Of a stretch of 49,322 nucleotides of DNA, positions 24,601 to 32,795 are shown piece after piece. Made by a program: the position numbers and the translations under genes. The notes below the pieces were generated by a model, which made no database searches, was not told where the DNA came from, and worked only from the letters and a program-made list of their open reading frames with translations. How positions within the stretch are numbered: the stretch's first letter is position 1; each line of letters opens with the position of its first letter. This stretch comes from Echinococcus granulosus (taxonomy: Eukaryota; Platyhelminthes; Cestoda; Cyclophyllidea; Taeniidae), in assembly GCF_000524195.1 (NCBI RefSeq), contig NW_020170429.1, forward strand, positions 529,595 through 578,916. Reading direction: 5' to 3'.

Positions 24601-27600
24601 CATTAATTGTAAACTTCATTTTGTTTAATGAAAGTCCCCACTGTTGCTGACGTCAAATTCAATGGTAATTTGGTTTTATAAGGTCTACTAGTCTAAGTTT
24701 GATTCGATTTTTGGTTAAATTCGCTGTTTCCCTCTGTGCTTTAAACATCTTTGAAATCATGTTAAAAGAATCCGTTTTTCCGGATCGTCGCCTGTGTATT
24801 TTTTTGTCGAAAAACCACTTTTACATTCTTTTTGCTCTCGGTTTTACTACCTAGCGCTTCTACGTTCTTTTTTACTTTTATTGACAATTGTCGCCGATTT
24901 TTTTTCGGCGCAAAAATAGCCTGTTTCTCCGATTTGGATGTTTATAATTTTGATTAGTTCTTCAGAATTGTTGTATGCCTATTTGGATTAGCATCCATCA
25001 GACTTATTCCAGCAAGCTCTTGCAATGCCTAATAAACTATTCATGACAAATTGCCCACCAGTCTGTAAATTAAATCCGGAAAATAGGTGGAGTTAAAGTA
25101 TTTGAAAAGGATATAGAAATTATGCAGCGGTTGAGTTTTCGTAGTGATATGAAATCGCGGGAGGATGTTTTTGCAATGAAGAGTATTTGACAGACATACG
25201 GTGAGATATAATCTTTTGAAATCTCTTCATTCCAACAATACTTTTCCTTTCTCGTTTTCCGATTTAAAATGAACCGAGCACTAGTTCTGGAATAGTTCTA
25301 TGCTTAAAACTCCCCGGAGTTCCACGACGAAATTCCCTTTTTCATCTTGGGAAGTTGGCTCTATCTCAAAACGCTTTAAGCATTGCTTACTTTATACATT
25401 TCGTAGGTTTCCGAATTTTAATTAAAATGGGCACCACCAATCCCATTTAGAGTGCTTTCCCACTATTTGTAGTAACTTTTAAGATGCTGAATTTGAACTG
25501 CTTGAGTATAAATAAATTGGTATTTTCTTGCCAAAATTCGCGCTCAACTTAATTTCTTGTCTGAATCTTTCAAAGGCGAGCACAGAAATCATCGTCAAGG
25601 TAGCCGTCCCTAACCTTATTGCCTCTCTTTCGAAGCATCCACCTCGAGATTGGCGCTTGAACAACCGTCGGCTTTTTCAACTCCGTGTTTCGAAGGCAAT
25701 TTTCCGTTTTTGCCGGCTTTCTCACTGGAGCGTTGACTCACTGGCATGCGCTTAGTACACCCACGCAAACCTGCGTATGCGCTTCCTCCCTCCGCCTTTT
25801 CGCATTTGCATAATGGTCATGCGACATTAGTGCTGTCCTTGTCGGTCCTTCACACTTGCGTCTCATCTGTTGATTGTTCTATATGCGTCTCAGTCTGTTC
25901 ACTCCCGGAGTCGCGTATACGTGACGCTCAGACATTTAGGCAGCATATCATTCAGCTGGCTGTAATGGTTGCTTTTCTCCTAGTGGCGAAAGTACTGGTC
26001 ACATTAGGTTGTGGACAAAGGATTCAAAGCTGATTTTGATAGTTTTTATCATCCCCGTTTGAGAGTGACAAATGCTATCGTAGGTAATAAACGGGCTAAT
26101 TAACGGTACTACCTTATCAAAAGGGAGTGTTTTTATATTTCGAAGGGTAATTGCCATTCACCGTGGTTGTTCAGACTAAATAGCCCAATTTTCCTTCTAC
26201 AATCGTTAATGAATTTATTGAGCAAGGAATGCCTTGTTTATTTCCCAATTTTTTGTTGGGTCGCTGTGTTTTGTAAAGGCATCATGATTTCTGCGAAGCT
26301 TTGTATGAGGCATTAGGGGAAATTTCCTTAAAAGATAATTTTGTGCCAGCGTGTCGCATTTGAAATTAAAGTTCACGAAAAACTTACCATTGCAAATGCT
26401 TTTATTTGCATTCTGCAGTAGGTATCGTCCTTTTAAATAACACAAGCGAAATCGAGTTTTGTTGTTGACACTTCCAAAGTTCCTTAAACGAGGCACACAT
26501 TTTTGTCGGTTGAACGATACGTGTCATGCAGTTGCGATTATTTTTGTTTGGAAATAAACGCTTCTTTTGCATAAGATAAAGTTTTCTCTATTTCCGATTT
26601 TTTTCATAGTTTCCATTTTGCTGGACTATCATTTCGGCGGCAATTTTTATGCTCTCATTTGTTTGCACTATTGCTCTAGACACCTCAATCTAAACATTTG
26701 TTTTACTTTAGCCGCATAATAGACCAACTCAATATATGTCGCTTGGTAATCATTTTTCTCCAGTTAAATCGTGATTAAAAGTTGTAAGATCCTTATTTTT
26801 CTTTGGTATTTTTTTAATAATACACACCCCTCTCCCAATTTTTTGGTACATTTTAACCAGTGGCAATGGCGCTGATTTGTTGCTCATCTATGCGAGCCCA
26901 GTATTGGGTTTGAATAATCTCATTTTTGTCTCGGGTTTAGGACTTCCTTCTCAAACCAGGCATTTTTGGAAGCAGTTTGGAGGAGATGATGAAGATCCAA
27001 TCCTGCCGCTTTCCCTCACTCCGTCTACCTTGGATCCAGATCTTTCTCACTGAGGAGCTTCTGCGTCTCAATGGTGCCAAAGCTGAGGGTATCTTTCGGT
27101 TAGTCAACCCTAATCGTCTTTTTCATTTTGGTTTTTCTGTCTGAACATTTGTCTTGCTCAGTAAAAAAGAGTCGGTATTTTTTATGTGTATGCACATAGT
27201 TCTATTTTTTACACTCGGTCTAACACTTTAGATACACTAGCTGCATTTCTTTTCAAAACTTACACCTTAAAATTCCCATTTTTTGCCATTTTGGCTAAGC
27301 TGTATATTCAGCATATGATGCACATCGTCTAAAATATGTAGTACTCTTATTTTTTTTGAGCATGGCATCACAGGTATGAATCGTGCTTCTCATTATTTTA
27401 AAACACTAAAGTAGGTGCGACATGTCCTTGCACTTGAAAAGTGGTCGGAAAATTAGTGATACTGATGTCGTATGGGAAAAAGAAGGCATTCGGGTGGCTG
27501 TAGCGGTCGGCTTTTTTCTGAGTTCCTGATAAAAAGTCCATTAAATCGATTTTAGAGGAACCGGTGTAACCAAAAAGGTGATTATTACAAAAGGGAAAAT

Positions 27601-30600
27601 GGGAAATCCTTCAACACTATTCGTATTTCTTTTTATTTATTTGTCACATCTCCGTCTTAAGCTTATCCTCAACAAAACACCTAAGTGTATACCACCGAGC
27701 AAACCGGACTTTACAGACTGATTTGGTGGGAGCTTGTTATTATCACCACTACGCTTCATTCTCCCATGACACCACTGCGTTGCCGCATGTGTGCATGGTT
27801 TGAAGATCTTCCCATGCTCAAATGCTATCTGATCTGTTAGAATGGGTCTATAACGCACGCGTTACCATAAAATCGCCTGTTAGGTGGGACAGACAATAGC
27901 TCCATTTCAAATAAAGGCATGAAAGTGTACTCGTCGCAAAATCCTGGTTTGGAAAATCTGAAGGTCTTTGCCAGTCTATTAGTGAAAGTGTGTGGCTTGC
28001 CTATTCTGCCTAAGTGTCATGCTATGTCTACTAATCTGGACTTTTAATTTTAACGATAGACGGAATTTTCACTCCAATTTCGATAAACCTTTTATCGGAC
28101 TTTCAATAAAGCTAAATGGCTTATTTTTCACCCCCTCTAAATCAATTAGAAGTGCACTTTTTCCCGACCGTTGGAATCATGGGCCTTGCCCATGAGCGTG
28201 GACGTTTTGTAACGCTTCACTGTAAACGTTGCTTGTCTACTTTTAAAACTAACCCAGTCTGCGAAAGGAGTACCCCTTTTGTGTAACTAGGCATCATACC
28301 TAACTTCCAGCTAACGATTTGGAGGGTGACTACACATACTTATAAGAATAACCTATTTCGGTAGATTTAGCGGTCTCCTCTGCCTTCTCATTCGCTCAGT
28401 TTTTGCCTCGCTTACTGCAAGCTCTCATGAGTCACTGTACAAACTAAACGTCGCCTTTCCAACTCGGATTGGTTGGGGGATTTCCTCTGTGAAATGATAT
28501 TTGTTTTTCCCATGCAAAGGCAAATGCATTTCGTGAGGCCTAGGCCCTATCTCATGATCCTGCACCCAGATAAAACGTGTTTTTGCCTCATTTTGGATTT
28601 TGATGCAAATATAGACTGATCAGGTTAAGTCGTTTATTTATTGTGTGCTTCTGAGCTTGTTTGCCACTTAAATTAAGGTTTTTCCAAATTGCCTGGTTTG
28701 AAGAACACCCGCATCCGTTTATCTACAACATCGCCGCAATTTCATCATTGCTAATTCCCCAATTTTATTGCTTTGCTTATTATGCTGATATTAAAATACT
28801 TTAAACTTTTCAACTTTTATAATACCTGATTTCCATTTGTAAAGGTTACTTATCTCGGATATTAGAGAATTATTAGTTCTGAAATTGTGAAGCTTTATTT
28901 TGCATGGAATTAAGGAATGGTTTCGTAAATTCTTGACAAATAGTAAGAAAGCGCAAGTACCTGGCTGGTAGGTGAAAAAGCGGACAATTTGCAGCGTTGT
29001 AGGCGCTATTCATCTAACGTGCACCGGAACCAGGTGTGCATTCTGTTTAGGACCGTTGCCCTGAAAATTTCGGCCATTTCGGTGGATATTTCGGCGCAGG
29101 TCTACATTTTTATACCAAAGGCGTGACTGCAACCATTTCAGGTACAATTTGGTAATGTGAAACAACGAATAGAGCCCACTTTTTAATGTCCTTGTTATGA
29201 TGCCTAGGGTTCAAGCCTCCACCGTTTTTAAGCTTATGCTGTGCTAATTCCATTTTGGTTCCACCTGAAGACTTATTTGCATTGATCTTGATATAATGCT
29301 GCAACAAAATTATTTTTTGAATCTAGACGCAAGAAACAAAGATCTCAGGGTCTCTTCTCTCCTGCTTGAAGTAGAATACTCCACCCCGTTATAATTCTAA
29401 TGCTTTTTTAATTCCACTTAGAAAAAATAATTCATCTACTAACAGAAGCACATCGATACATACTTTTGGCATTGTAACAATTTATCGCCACTTTATTTTT
29501 TTTGTAAATATGCTCTGGTGAATTCCAACAATTAAAAATGTCCTGTTAGATTTGTATTAGCATGAATTCATCCTGAGAACTAAAAAAATCTTGTTTGAAC
29601 GCTTCAGTAAATAGTATTTTCCTTTTGGAGAATAAACTTTTCAAAACCGGGATTTTGTCTAATTTTAATTTCAGTGTGTCTGCCGACCAAGACGTGTTGA
29701 CTTCCGTTCGGTTCCAGCTTGAGAAGCTATTCGAGGTTTTCCGCGTGCTTGAAGTGGCTTCCCGTGACCCCATTTCCACCTTCACCATCGTCCGTCCCCC
29801 ACCAAGAGGCTGGAGCCACTCTCAACAGGTCTTCTCCCCAGAACCGGCTTCTACTACCCTCTCTGCACCCACTCCTACTACCCCCACCCACAATGCCCTC
29901 CTTCACTGCCCCGCTCTCACTGGTCCTTTCTCCCTCCCCCTCAAACCCTCTCCCATTCCTTCTCGCCCCGCCGAGTACATGCTCCTTACGCCTCGCTCCC
30001 TTTGGCCTGGCGATCTGACTGGCTTCAGAGAGGCGGCCGGTGGTAGCACTGCCGTAGGCTGTGGAGGTAGCGAGAAGGGCTCTTTCCTCGACCCACATCT
30101 CGCTGCGGCTCTTCTTAAACTTTGGCTGCGTGAGATGGCAACCCCGCTGGTCCCGCCCGCACTGACTGTAGAGGTCTTTGCTGCGGCAGTCGAGGCAGAG
30201 TCCTTTGAGAAGTCGGTGGGAGCAGCAGTGCCAGGTGCGGAACCGATTGAGAAGTGCTGCGCCATGGTGCGACGTCTGCCAGGAATCAATCGCAGGGTGC
30301 TACTTTATCTCATCAAGCTGTGCCAGGTGCGTTGATTACTTATTGGGTCAACCCCCGCTAGTTTGCCGTGTTTTTGTCTCCGGCTGATTTAACCGAAGCC
30401 CTTACTGTAATCTGTGATAGTTACTTCTCCATTCGATGTTGAACTCATTAGGCTTTTTAGCACCATTTGTATCAGATCAGTAAAACTAATATTGCACATG
30501 TGTTGTCAAACCAGAGCCCAAATTGGATTGATAGCGAGTATTTGATAAACTTGGAAGGAAACATTGGTGATCACGTTTTGGAGTGATTTTATCATCCTAA

Positions 30601-31814
30601 ATGGAATCAGGAAAGTAGTTTGCTGCCTTTACCTTTACCTACTTCTCCTACCAGGTAATAGATAAATGTTTTTATTCTGCAACCGCTAATTATTTTGGAA
30701 ATGGGGATTAGCTTATCTTTTTAATGGCATTCATTTGTTAATAGAGGCCATAACATGTGCATGATACAGTGTACTTTTTTGTTAAGAGAAATAACGTAAC
30801 ATTCCTGTGAAAATTAATTGCAGGTGTCGATAATTTTCTCAACAACTTTCTATGATTTGTGCTTTCGGGCGGGGCTCTTTTAAGAACGACTACCACAAAT
30901 TTAAAATATTCGTTTCGTCTTACAATTCTTACAAATTTATTTGCCTTTAATGACCCTTGTTTCTAAAAATAATTAGTAAAAAAATTGCGTCACGATACCA
31001 AAAATGGTAAAGTGATCTAGTAGTTGGGTCTGCGTAGTCTTTAGGTTCTTGGTAATGTTTATGATGAATGCGCAACGAGTAAAATTTAAATACTGGGGTG
31101 AGAAGGTTTAAATGCATTCATTAAGACTAAAGGAATAAATAGTAGTATCAAATGTTATTCCGAAAATGAAGCATTAGTGCTTTAATAGTCACAATTTTTT
31201 TTAAACAACAGCGATTATTCCTTTTGAGTGACTCAGTTATCAATATCATCGACTGGGTAACATTTTGGAACTAATGACGATAAATAAGTTGCAATAATAT
31301 GGTTGATAACGATTCTTCAAACCAAAAGCAGTTTAGATTTGTCTAATACAATTTCATGCTCTCTAAAGCGGACCAAATTTTTGTAGAGGTGTAAATTTCA
31401 AAACTGCAGATTCGAGTATCGACTCAATAGAATAGCAACTGCCATCAGTAGTTAAGTATCCGAGAATGTAGGGAGAAAATCGCGAATTAACCTCGAGGTG
31501 ATGCGCCAGCAAATTATTTTTTGCTTCCTTTTCTGCAGCACCTGGTACGCCCGGAGAATGCGTGCACCTCCCTGATGGACGCGCGCAATTTGGCCACCGT
31601 GATCGCACCCAATCTCTTCCGCTCGGCCTCCAACAATCCTAGCGAGCTGCTCAATTCGGTGCAGTCACAGACTGCCTTCACGCGCCTCCTCATTTGCCAC
31701 CTTAATGTGGATGCTGAAGCCGCTCTGCTGAATGCTTCGGCAGTGGAGGCGGACTACGAGGTGGAGACAGTGGTGGAGGATGTTTCTTACAACCACCCGC
31801 CTCCCCCTCACTGA
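3637..31814 (+). CDS. ARHGAP39: ARHGAP39 (Vilse/CrGAP) homologue, complete gene, 16 coding exons
   Basis: Rho GTPase-activating protein of the ARHGAP39/Vilse/CrGAP family, which in fly and mammals links Robo signalling to Rac/Cdc42 inactivation. I joined 16 exons with canonical GT..AG ends: 3637-3665, 3856-3957, 4197-4335, 5583-5624, 9481-9849, 10460-11173, 12483-12824, 14327-14441, 17533-17661, 18822-19213, 19293-19365, 22195-22342, 23392-23896, 26941-27098, 29675-30326, 31539-31814. They sum to 4,185 nt and keep one open frame, giving 1,394 residues (human about 1,080-1,110). Domains in order: WW1 about 11-41, WW2 about 50-80, a disordered middle to about 760, MyTH4 from about 760 (conserved part to about 900), RhoGAP about 1034-1370 with arginine finger R1086. 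The domain exons match the human protein clearly; the middle exons rest on phase, splice sites and coding composition. Extra or alternative exons may have been missed. Confidence 0.93.
3856..3957 (+). CDS. ARHGAP39: ARHGAP39 exon 2, WW domain 1
   Basis: Encodes residues 10-44. LEWVELLEP..IFANLESGEIRW closely matches the human LEWVEIIEP..MYANLVTGECVW. The two WW tryptophans are W13 and W36, with P39-P40 after the second. The usual aromatic pair is I25-F26 here, also degenerate in human (MY). Acceptor tatag ends at 3855; donor gtcagt begins at 3958, chosen over the nearby gtgtca because only this one keeps exon 3 in frame. Confidence 0.93.
4197..4335 (+). CDS. ARHGAP39: ARHGAP39 exon 3, WW domain 2
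   Basis: Encodes residues 44-90. SEQWWELYDMNTQRHYYHN and TEWHRPSSGDVIPLSNLQ match human NQWWELFDPNTSRFYYYN and TVWHRPQGCDIIPLAKLQ almost position by position. Conserved WW residues are W52/W53, Y64-Y65, W75 and P78. The exon ends at Gln before donor gtgtgt (4336). In the family the tandem WW pair binds proline-rich ligands such as the Robo receptor tail. Confidence 0.96.
4336..5582 (+). other. ARHGAP39 intron 3
   Basis: About 1.25 kb of AT-rich intronic sequence between WW2 and the 14-codon exon 4. Nothing further recognised. Confidence 0.8.
5583..5624 (+). CDS. ARHGAP39: ARHGAP39 exon 4 (14-codon microexon)
   Basis: Follows a good acceptor (tcatcttttcag) and ends at AAG before donor gttagt. 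It reads LIKQFANSGGTMDK, phase 0 at both ends. In human the same position continues KLQ-TLKQNTESP, so LQ-LIKQFANS is a good continuation. As a 42-nt symmetrical exon it could be skipped without changing frame. Confidence 0.82.
5625..9480 (+). other. ARHGAP39 intron 4
   Basis: Long AT-rich intron (about 3.86 kb). It may hide one further exon near 7876-8147 (listed separately). A short CTG run sits at 6899-6913. No other structure seen. Confidence 0.7.
7876..8147 (+). CDS. Possible extra ARHGAP39 exon (uncertain)
   Basis: A protein-like open stretch starts after a plausible acceptor (ttcttgaccacatcag, ending 7875). It includes GASGFALSPLEDVGLSLDK and ends either at AAG before gtattt (7971) or at donor gtgagt (8148). 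Local GC is higher than in the surrounding intron. However, entering at 7876 in frame 0 meets a stop, and the open frame needs an incoming phase that exon 4 does not supply. An internal acceptor at 7914 would give a phase-compatible 19-codon exon but lacks a pyrimidine tract. I left it out of the gene model. Confidence 0.25.
9481..9849 (+). CDS. ARHGAP39: ARHGAP39 exon 5, disordered linker
   Basis: 123 codons, phase 0 at both ends (acceptor tttctatcacag, donor gttaat), residues 105-227. Ser/Pro/Ala/Gln-rich: PGRPVSHRRRNSQP is a basic Ser/Pro segment that could be phosphorylated, and the exon ends ..EEAEDEATYFQHQK. The exon is markedly GC-richer than its introns. No direct sequence match to human; placement follows from frame, composition and position between WW2 and MyTH4. 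Confidence 0.85.
10460..11173 (+). CDS. ARHGAP39: ARHGAP39 exon 6, Pro/Gln/Ser-rich linker
   Basis: The largest exon: 238 codons, phase 0 at both ends (acceptor tatttttag, donor gtaaat), residues 228-465. It contains the polyproline run APPPPPPLHG (288-297), a short poly-Gln (QHQQQQNL), an alternating Ser-Ala stretch SASASASASYSS (427-438) and an acidic patch SDSEPEEKEP. The polyproline could serve as an SH3 or EVH1 ligand. The family has a long, poorly conserved disordered region here, so this fits by position. Confidence 0.87.
11174..12482 (+). other. ARHGAP39 intron 6
   Basis: AT-rich intron of about 1.3 kb with no recognisable content. Confidence 0.75.
12483..12824 (+). CDS. ARHGAP39: ARHGAP39 exon 7, Gln/His/Pro-rich linker
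   Basis: 114 codons, phase 0 at both ends (acceptor ttgaccttccag, donor gtagta), residues 466-579. It contains VPRQQQQCH, HQHQQQPH and QAPPTPPPRLAS (538-549); the last fits a class II SH3-binding motif (PxxPxR). Low-complexity and poorly conserved, but the clean splice sites, symmetrical phase and high GC support it. Confidence 0.85.
12825..14326 (+). other. ARHGAP39 intron 7
   Basis: About 1.5 kb, AT-rich. No feature recognised. Confidence 0.7.
14327..14441 (+). CDS. ARHGAP39: ARHGAP39 exon 8
   Basis: Starts after a pyrimidine-rich acceptor (tccacgttccttttaaag) in phase 0 and ends after one base (G) at a strong donor, gtaagt. Residues 580-618, reading NLDIPLASGFLPRNHPFRQP and on to NTVASAE-G. 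Not recognisably conserved. The outgoing phase (1) matches the incoming phase of exon 9, which supports both. Confidence 0.68.
14442..17532 (+). other. ARHGAP39 intron 8
   Basis: About 3.1 kb, largely AT-rich, interrupted by a CpG-richer island at about 15730-15990 (listed separately). No coding exon in plus orientation was identified. Confidence 0.65.
15730..15990. promoter_or_regulatory. CpG-rich intronic island with AP-1 site (candidate alternative promoter or enhancer)
   Basis: Within AT-rich intron 8 this ~260 bp patch is GC- and CpG-rich, for example cggcggtggc and gctcgttcgcttgctcgctc. It holds a perfect AP-1 palindrome TGAGTCA at 15807-15813. The minus strand is open for 86 codons here, but the peptide is unconserved. 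An internal promoter or enhancer of ARHGAP39 is my inference. Confidence 0.35.
17533..17661 (+). CDS. ARHGAP39: ARHGAP39 exon 9
   Basis: Enters with two bases (GC, completing Gly618) after acceptor gggcaccgcag and leaves with one base (C) at a strong donor, gtaagt. It encodes RLIRPGVKRV..FSASLGSPPRQVVRQLFTHTMS, residues 618-661. The basic, partly hydrophobic content suggests a folded or binding segment before MyTH4. Earlier donor-like sites inside (gtaaga at 17566) would break the phase with exon 10. Confidence 0.68.
17662..18821 (+). other. ARHGAP39 intron 9
   Basis: AT-rich intron of about 1.16 kb containing a decayed tetranucleotide repeat at 18420-18720, listed separately. Confidence 0.75.
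18420..18720. repeat. Decayed GATG/GAAT/GGAT-type tetranucleotide repeat
   Basis: Over about 300 bp the plus strand is dominated by variants of gatg, gaat, ggat, tgga and gtta, e.g. ggatggatgtatg, gaatggatgtattgac and gatgaattgatgaatgaat. No perfect long run remains, which suggests an old microsatellite or minisatellite blurred by mutation. Confidence 0.7.
18822..19213 (+). CDS. ARHGAP39: ARHGAP39 exon 10, linker and start of MyTH4
   Basis: Enters with two bases (AC, completing His661) and ends at AAG before gtgtgt; residues 661-791. The first part is Ser/Gly/Ala/Thr-rich and disordered (DDTPEDSG-like acidic start is D-T-P-E-D-S). The end, HFALISGPYLWPKNLLRQG then ALMSWTK, lines up with human HFNKHTQGLFRRK..ANMLAWSSE at the MyTH4 boundary. 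Another frame is open across the same bases for 174 codons, but it is not in phase with the neighbours and lacks the MyTH4 match. Confidence 0.88.
19293..19365 (+). CDS. ARHGAP39: ARHGAP39 exon 11, MyTH4 domain
   Basis: VAFSKRLLAATDKSLQKHIS then ENFK, corresponding to human SSDRHVKKEACELFK; residues 792-816. It ends with one base at donor gtgagt (19366). It is separated from exon 10 by the shortest intron of the gene, 79 bp (19214-19292). Confidence 0.93.
19366..22194 (+). other. ARHGAP39 intron 11
   Basis: About 2.8 kb, AT-rich. Its only conspicuous content is a 181-codon open frame on the minus strand at 20126-20671, listed separately. Confidence 0.75.
20126..20671 (-). other. Antisense 181-codon open reading frame in intron 11, unrecognised
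   Basis: The longest open frame in the window that is not explained by an ARHGAP39 exon. It begins at a TTG; the first ATG is at about codon 45, leaving about 136 codons. The product would be Lys/Ser/Thr-rich (CKRKRGLEKRDFTGKCR within it), with no signal peptide, membrane segment or family motif I recognise. It may be chance, a remnant of a mobile element, or a nested antisense gene. Confidence 0.2.
22195..22342 (+). CDS. ARHGAP39: ARHGAP39 exon 12, MyTH4 domain core
   Basis: Residues 816-865. LIQSFMGDRSAK, then ALSTPGVRDELYAQLCKQTT, match human LIQMYMGDRRAK and the [21 protein letters not shown] region; this is the diagnostic MyTH4 motif. Acceptor ..ggtccgacag; it ends with GC before donor gtgagt (22343). 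MyTH4 domains bind microtubules in several myosins and kinesins; its role in ARHGAP39 is less defined. Confidence 0.97.
22343..23391 (+). other. ARHGAP39 intron 12, with assembly gap
   Basis: Intron of about 1.05 kb including exactly 100 N at 22729-22828, a placeholder for a gap of unknown size. True intron length is therefore unknown. Confidence 0.9.
22729..22828. other. Assembly gap (100 N)
   Basis: Exactly 100 unknown bases inside ARHGAP39 intron 12; a conventional placeholder for a gap of unknown size. Confidence 0.99.
23392..23896 (+). CDS. ARHGAP39: ARHGAP39 exon 13, end of MyTH4 with long low-complexity insertion
   Basis: Residues 865-1033. It opens ADSLMRGWELICICLYFFPP (865-884), matching human [20 protein letters not shown]. 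After HAYLTTRSEA the family similarity stops, and a run rich in Ala, Pro, Ser, Thr and Gly follows to about residue 985 (polyalanine around 937-944, polyglycine 968-972). PYGPWVKLSALHFTR and SKEELLHVK then resemble the human segment between MyTH4 and RhoGAP only loosely. Donor gtgcgt at 23897, phase 0. Confidence 0.95.
23897..26940 (+). other. ARHGAP39 intron 13
   Basis: About 3.0 kb, AT-rich except for a CpG-richer patch at 25560-25945, listed separately. No exon recognised. Confidence 0.75.
25560..25945. promoter_or_regulatory. GC/CpG-rich intronic patch with AP-1 and octamer sites
   Basis: Stands out from AT-rich intron 13 by its CpG content. It contains a perfect AP-1 site TGACTCA at 25734-25740 and a perfect octamer/POU site ATTTGCAT at 25804-25811, followed by gcgcttcctccctccgcc and gtcgcgtatacgtgacgc. 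Candidate enhancer or internal promoter, inferred from composition and motifs only. Confidence 0.35.
26941..27098 (+). CDS. ARHGAP39: ARHGAP39 exon 14, RhoGAP domain start
   Basis: Residues 1034-1086. KPGIFGSSLEEMMKIQ..LPWIQIFLTEELLRLNG..AEGIFR matches human SPSMFGSALQEVMGMQ..LPWVQTRLSEEVLALNG..TEGIFR. It ends with CG, the first two bases of the catalytic arginine codon, before donor gttagt; the intron splits the arginine-finger codon R1086. Confidence 0.98.
27099..29674 (+). other. ARHGAP39 intron 14
   Basis: About 2.6 kb of AT-rich intron. No repeat family A or B copy and no exon was recognised. Confidence 0.8.
29675..30326 (+). CDS. ARHGAP39: ARHGAP39 exon 15, RhoGAP domain with insertion
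   Basis: Residues 1086-1303. It completes the arginine finger (R)VSADQDVL, then LEKLFEVFRVLEV. A Pro/Ser/Thr-rich insertion runs from about 1112 to 1222, including SPEPASTTLSAPTPTTP. The domain resumes at FLDPHLAAALLKLWLREM (1224-1240, human DPHVPASLLKLWYREL), then TPLVPP, and later RRLPGINRRVLLYLIKLCQ (1285-1303, human HALPRINRMVLCYLIRFLQ). A shorter extra loop sits at about 1258-1278. Donor gtgcgt, phase 0. Confidence 0.97.
30327..31538 (+). other. ARHGAP39 intron 15
   Basis: About 1.2 kb, strongly AT-rich; nothing recognised. Confidence 0.8.
31539..31814 (+). CDS. ARHGAP39: ARHGAP39 exon 16, RhoGAP end and stop codon
   Basis: Residues 1304-1394 and TGA at 31812-31814. MDARNLATVIAPNLFR matches human MDVSNLAMVMAPNCLR, with the invariant Asn (N1320) and the PN pair (1327-1328) of RhoGAP domains. 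FTRLLICHLNVD corresponds to human FLRVLIQHLDTS, and human ends soon after. Here a short acidic tail follows and the protein ends YNHPPPPH. Confidence 0.98.
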   Translation, partial: HLVRPENACTSLMDARNLATVIAPNLFRSASNNPSELLNSVQSQTAFTRLLICHLNVDAEAALLNASAVEADYEVETVVEDVSYNHPPPPH

Positions 31815-32330
31815 CACTACTTCTGCCTCCATCTTCACCCTTATTTTATTTTTCGTCTCCTCTTTCTCCTCCGCCTTCTTGTGTAAATTTGGCAATAGCT
31901 CCCGTGAGCGCCACGTTTTATCTTTCCCTTTATGTGTAGGAGCCAGTGTTTTAAGAAAAAAGGAAGCTCTTTTCCCCGCTTCTCTGCGCTTGTCCTCCAA
32001 CTCCCTAATCTGTACATAGCATTGACCATTTCAACGTTCTGTCTATGCTTCTGTTCCTTCATTCGACTGAGACGAAACGAAAGTGATGACGTTAATGCGT
32101 TAGAAACAAAAAATTTTACATTATCTTCTCTTTCACTTAACATCATTTTCTGCTTTCATCGCAGCTTGAGAGTGCTTGCAGGATTTTGCGATTTCTTTGA
32201 CACTTGCCAACTATTATCGGAGTATTTGGTTCCAGCTCGTTAATGTCTGCCTTAGGACTGCCCTTTTAGTTAATTGAAGCTATAGAATGCATTTTGGGGC
32301 ATTTCACCATATTAAAAAATGTCGATTTGT
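31815..32330 (+). other. ARHGAP39 3' untranslated region (probable extent)
   Basis: Pyrimidine-rich sequence after the stop codon. No AATAAA is seen nearby; the first good variant polyadenylation signal is ATTAAA at 32311-32316, with GT-rich sequence after it, and another ATTAAA lies at 32535-32540. The 3' end is therefore a guess. Confidence 0.4.
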
Positions 32331-32795
32331 AGTCACCTTCTTGCAGGTGCTCCGTTTTGATACTTCATTCTGCGTCTCCTTTTTGGTCGCTACCCTGGAT
32401 ACAGCGGTGGTGGATTTGAAAAGCTTTTGGTCTTTAGAGAGTCGCTGAAGTTACCAAATGTGTTAAATACTGCATAGACATAATTCAAATCGTGACTCTT
32501 TTCTTACAAGGCAGTTACCGTCCTCTTTGCAGTTATTAAAATTCTAGCTAGTTCCACTTATAACCTTTTCACCTGTTATTCTTCTGTTTTCTTCAATCCA
32601 ATGTAGATATCTTGTCCTTCCTTGCAGTGCCCGTAGTCGATGTGATTAGAGGAGTGCCTTGTATTTGTTATTCCATTTTCATATTTTACGACCCCACCTT
32701 GGAAGTTGAACAGAGAAACTTGTTTTCATTCTGACCACATGTCCGAAAAAAGGCGTACGACAGTGTTTATTTTCTTCTTGGCCTAACGTTTACAC

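Noticed and set aside
29727..30289. Two minus-strand open frames of 123 and 128 codons over exon 15
   Set aside because: Shadows of the GC-rich coding exon; the plus-strand frame carries the RhoGAP motifs.
32746..32769. KKAYDSV-like reading resembling a LINE reverse transcriptase motif
   Set aside because: The similarity stops after seven residues and the flanks do not continue the RT pattern.
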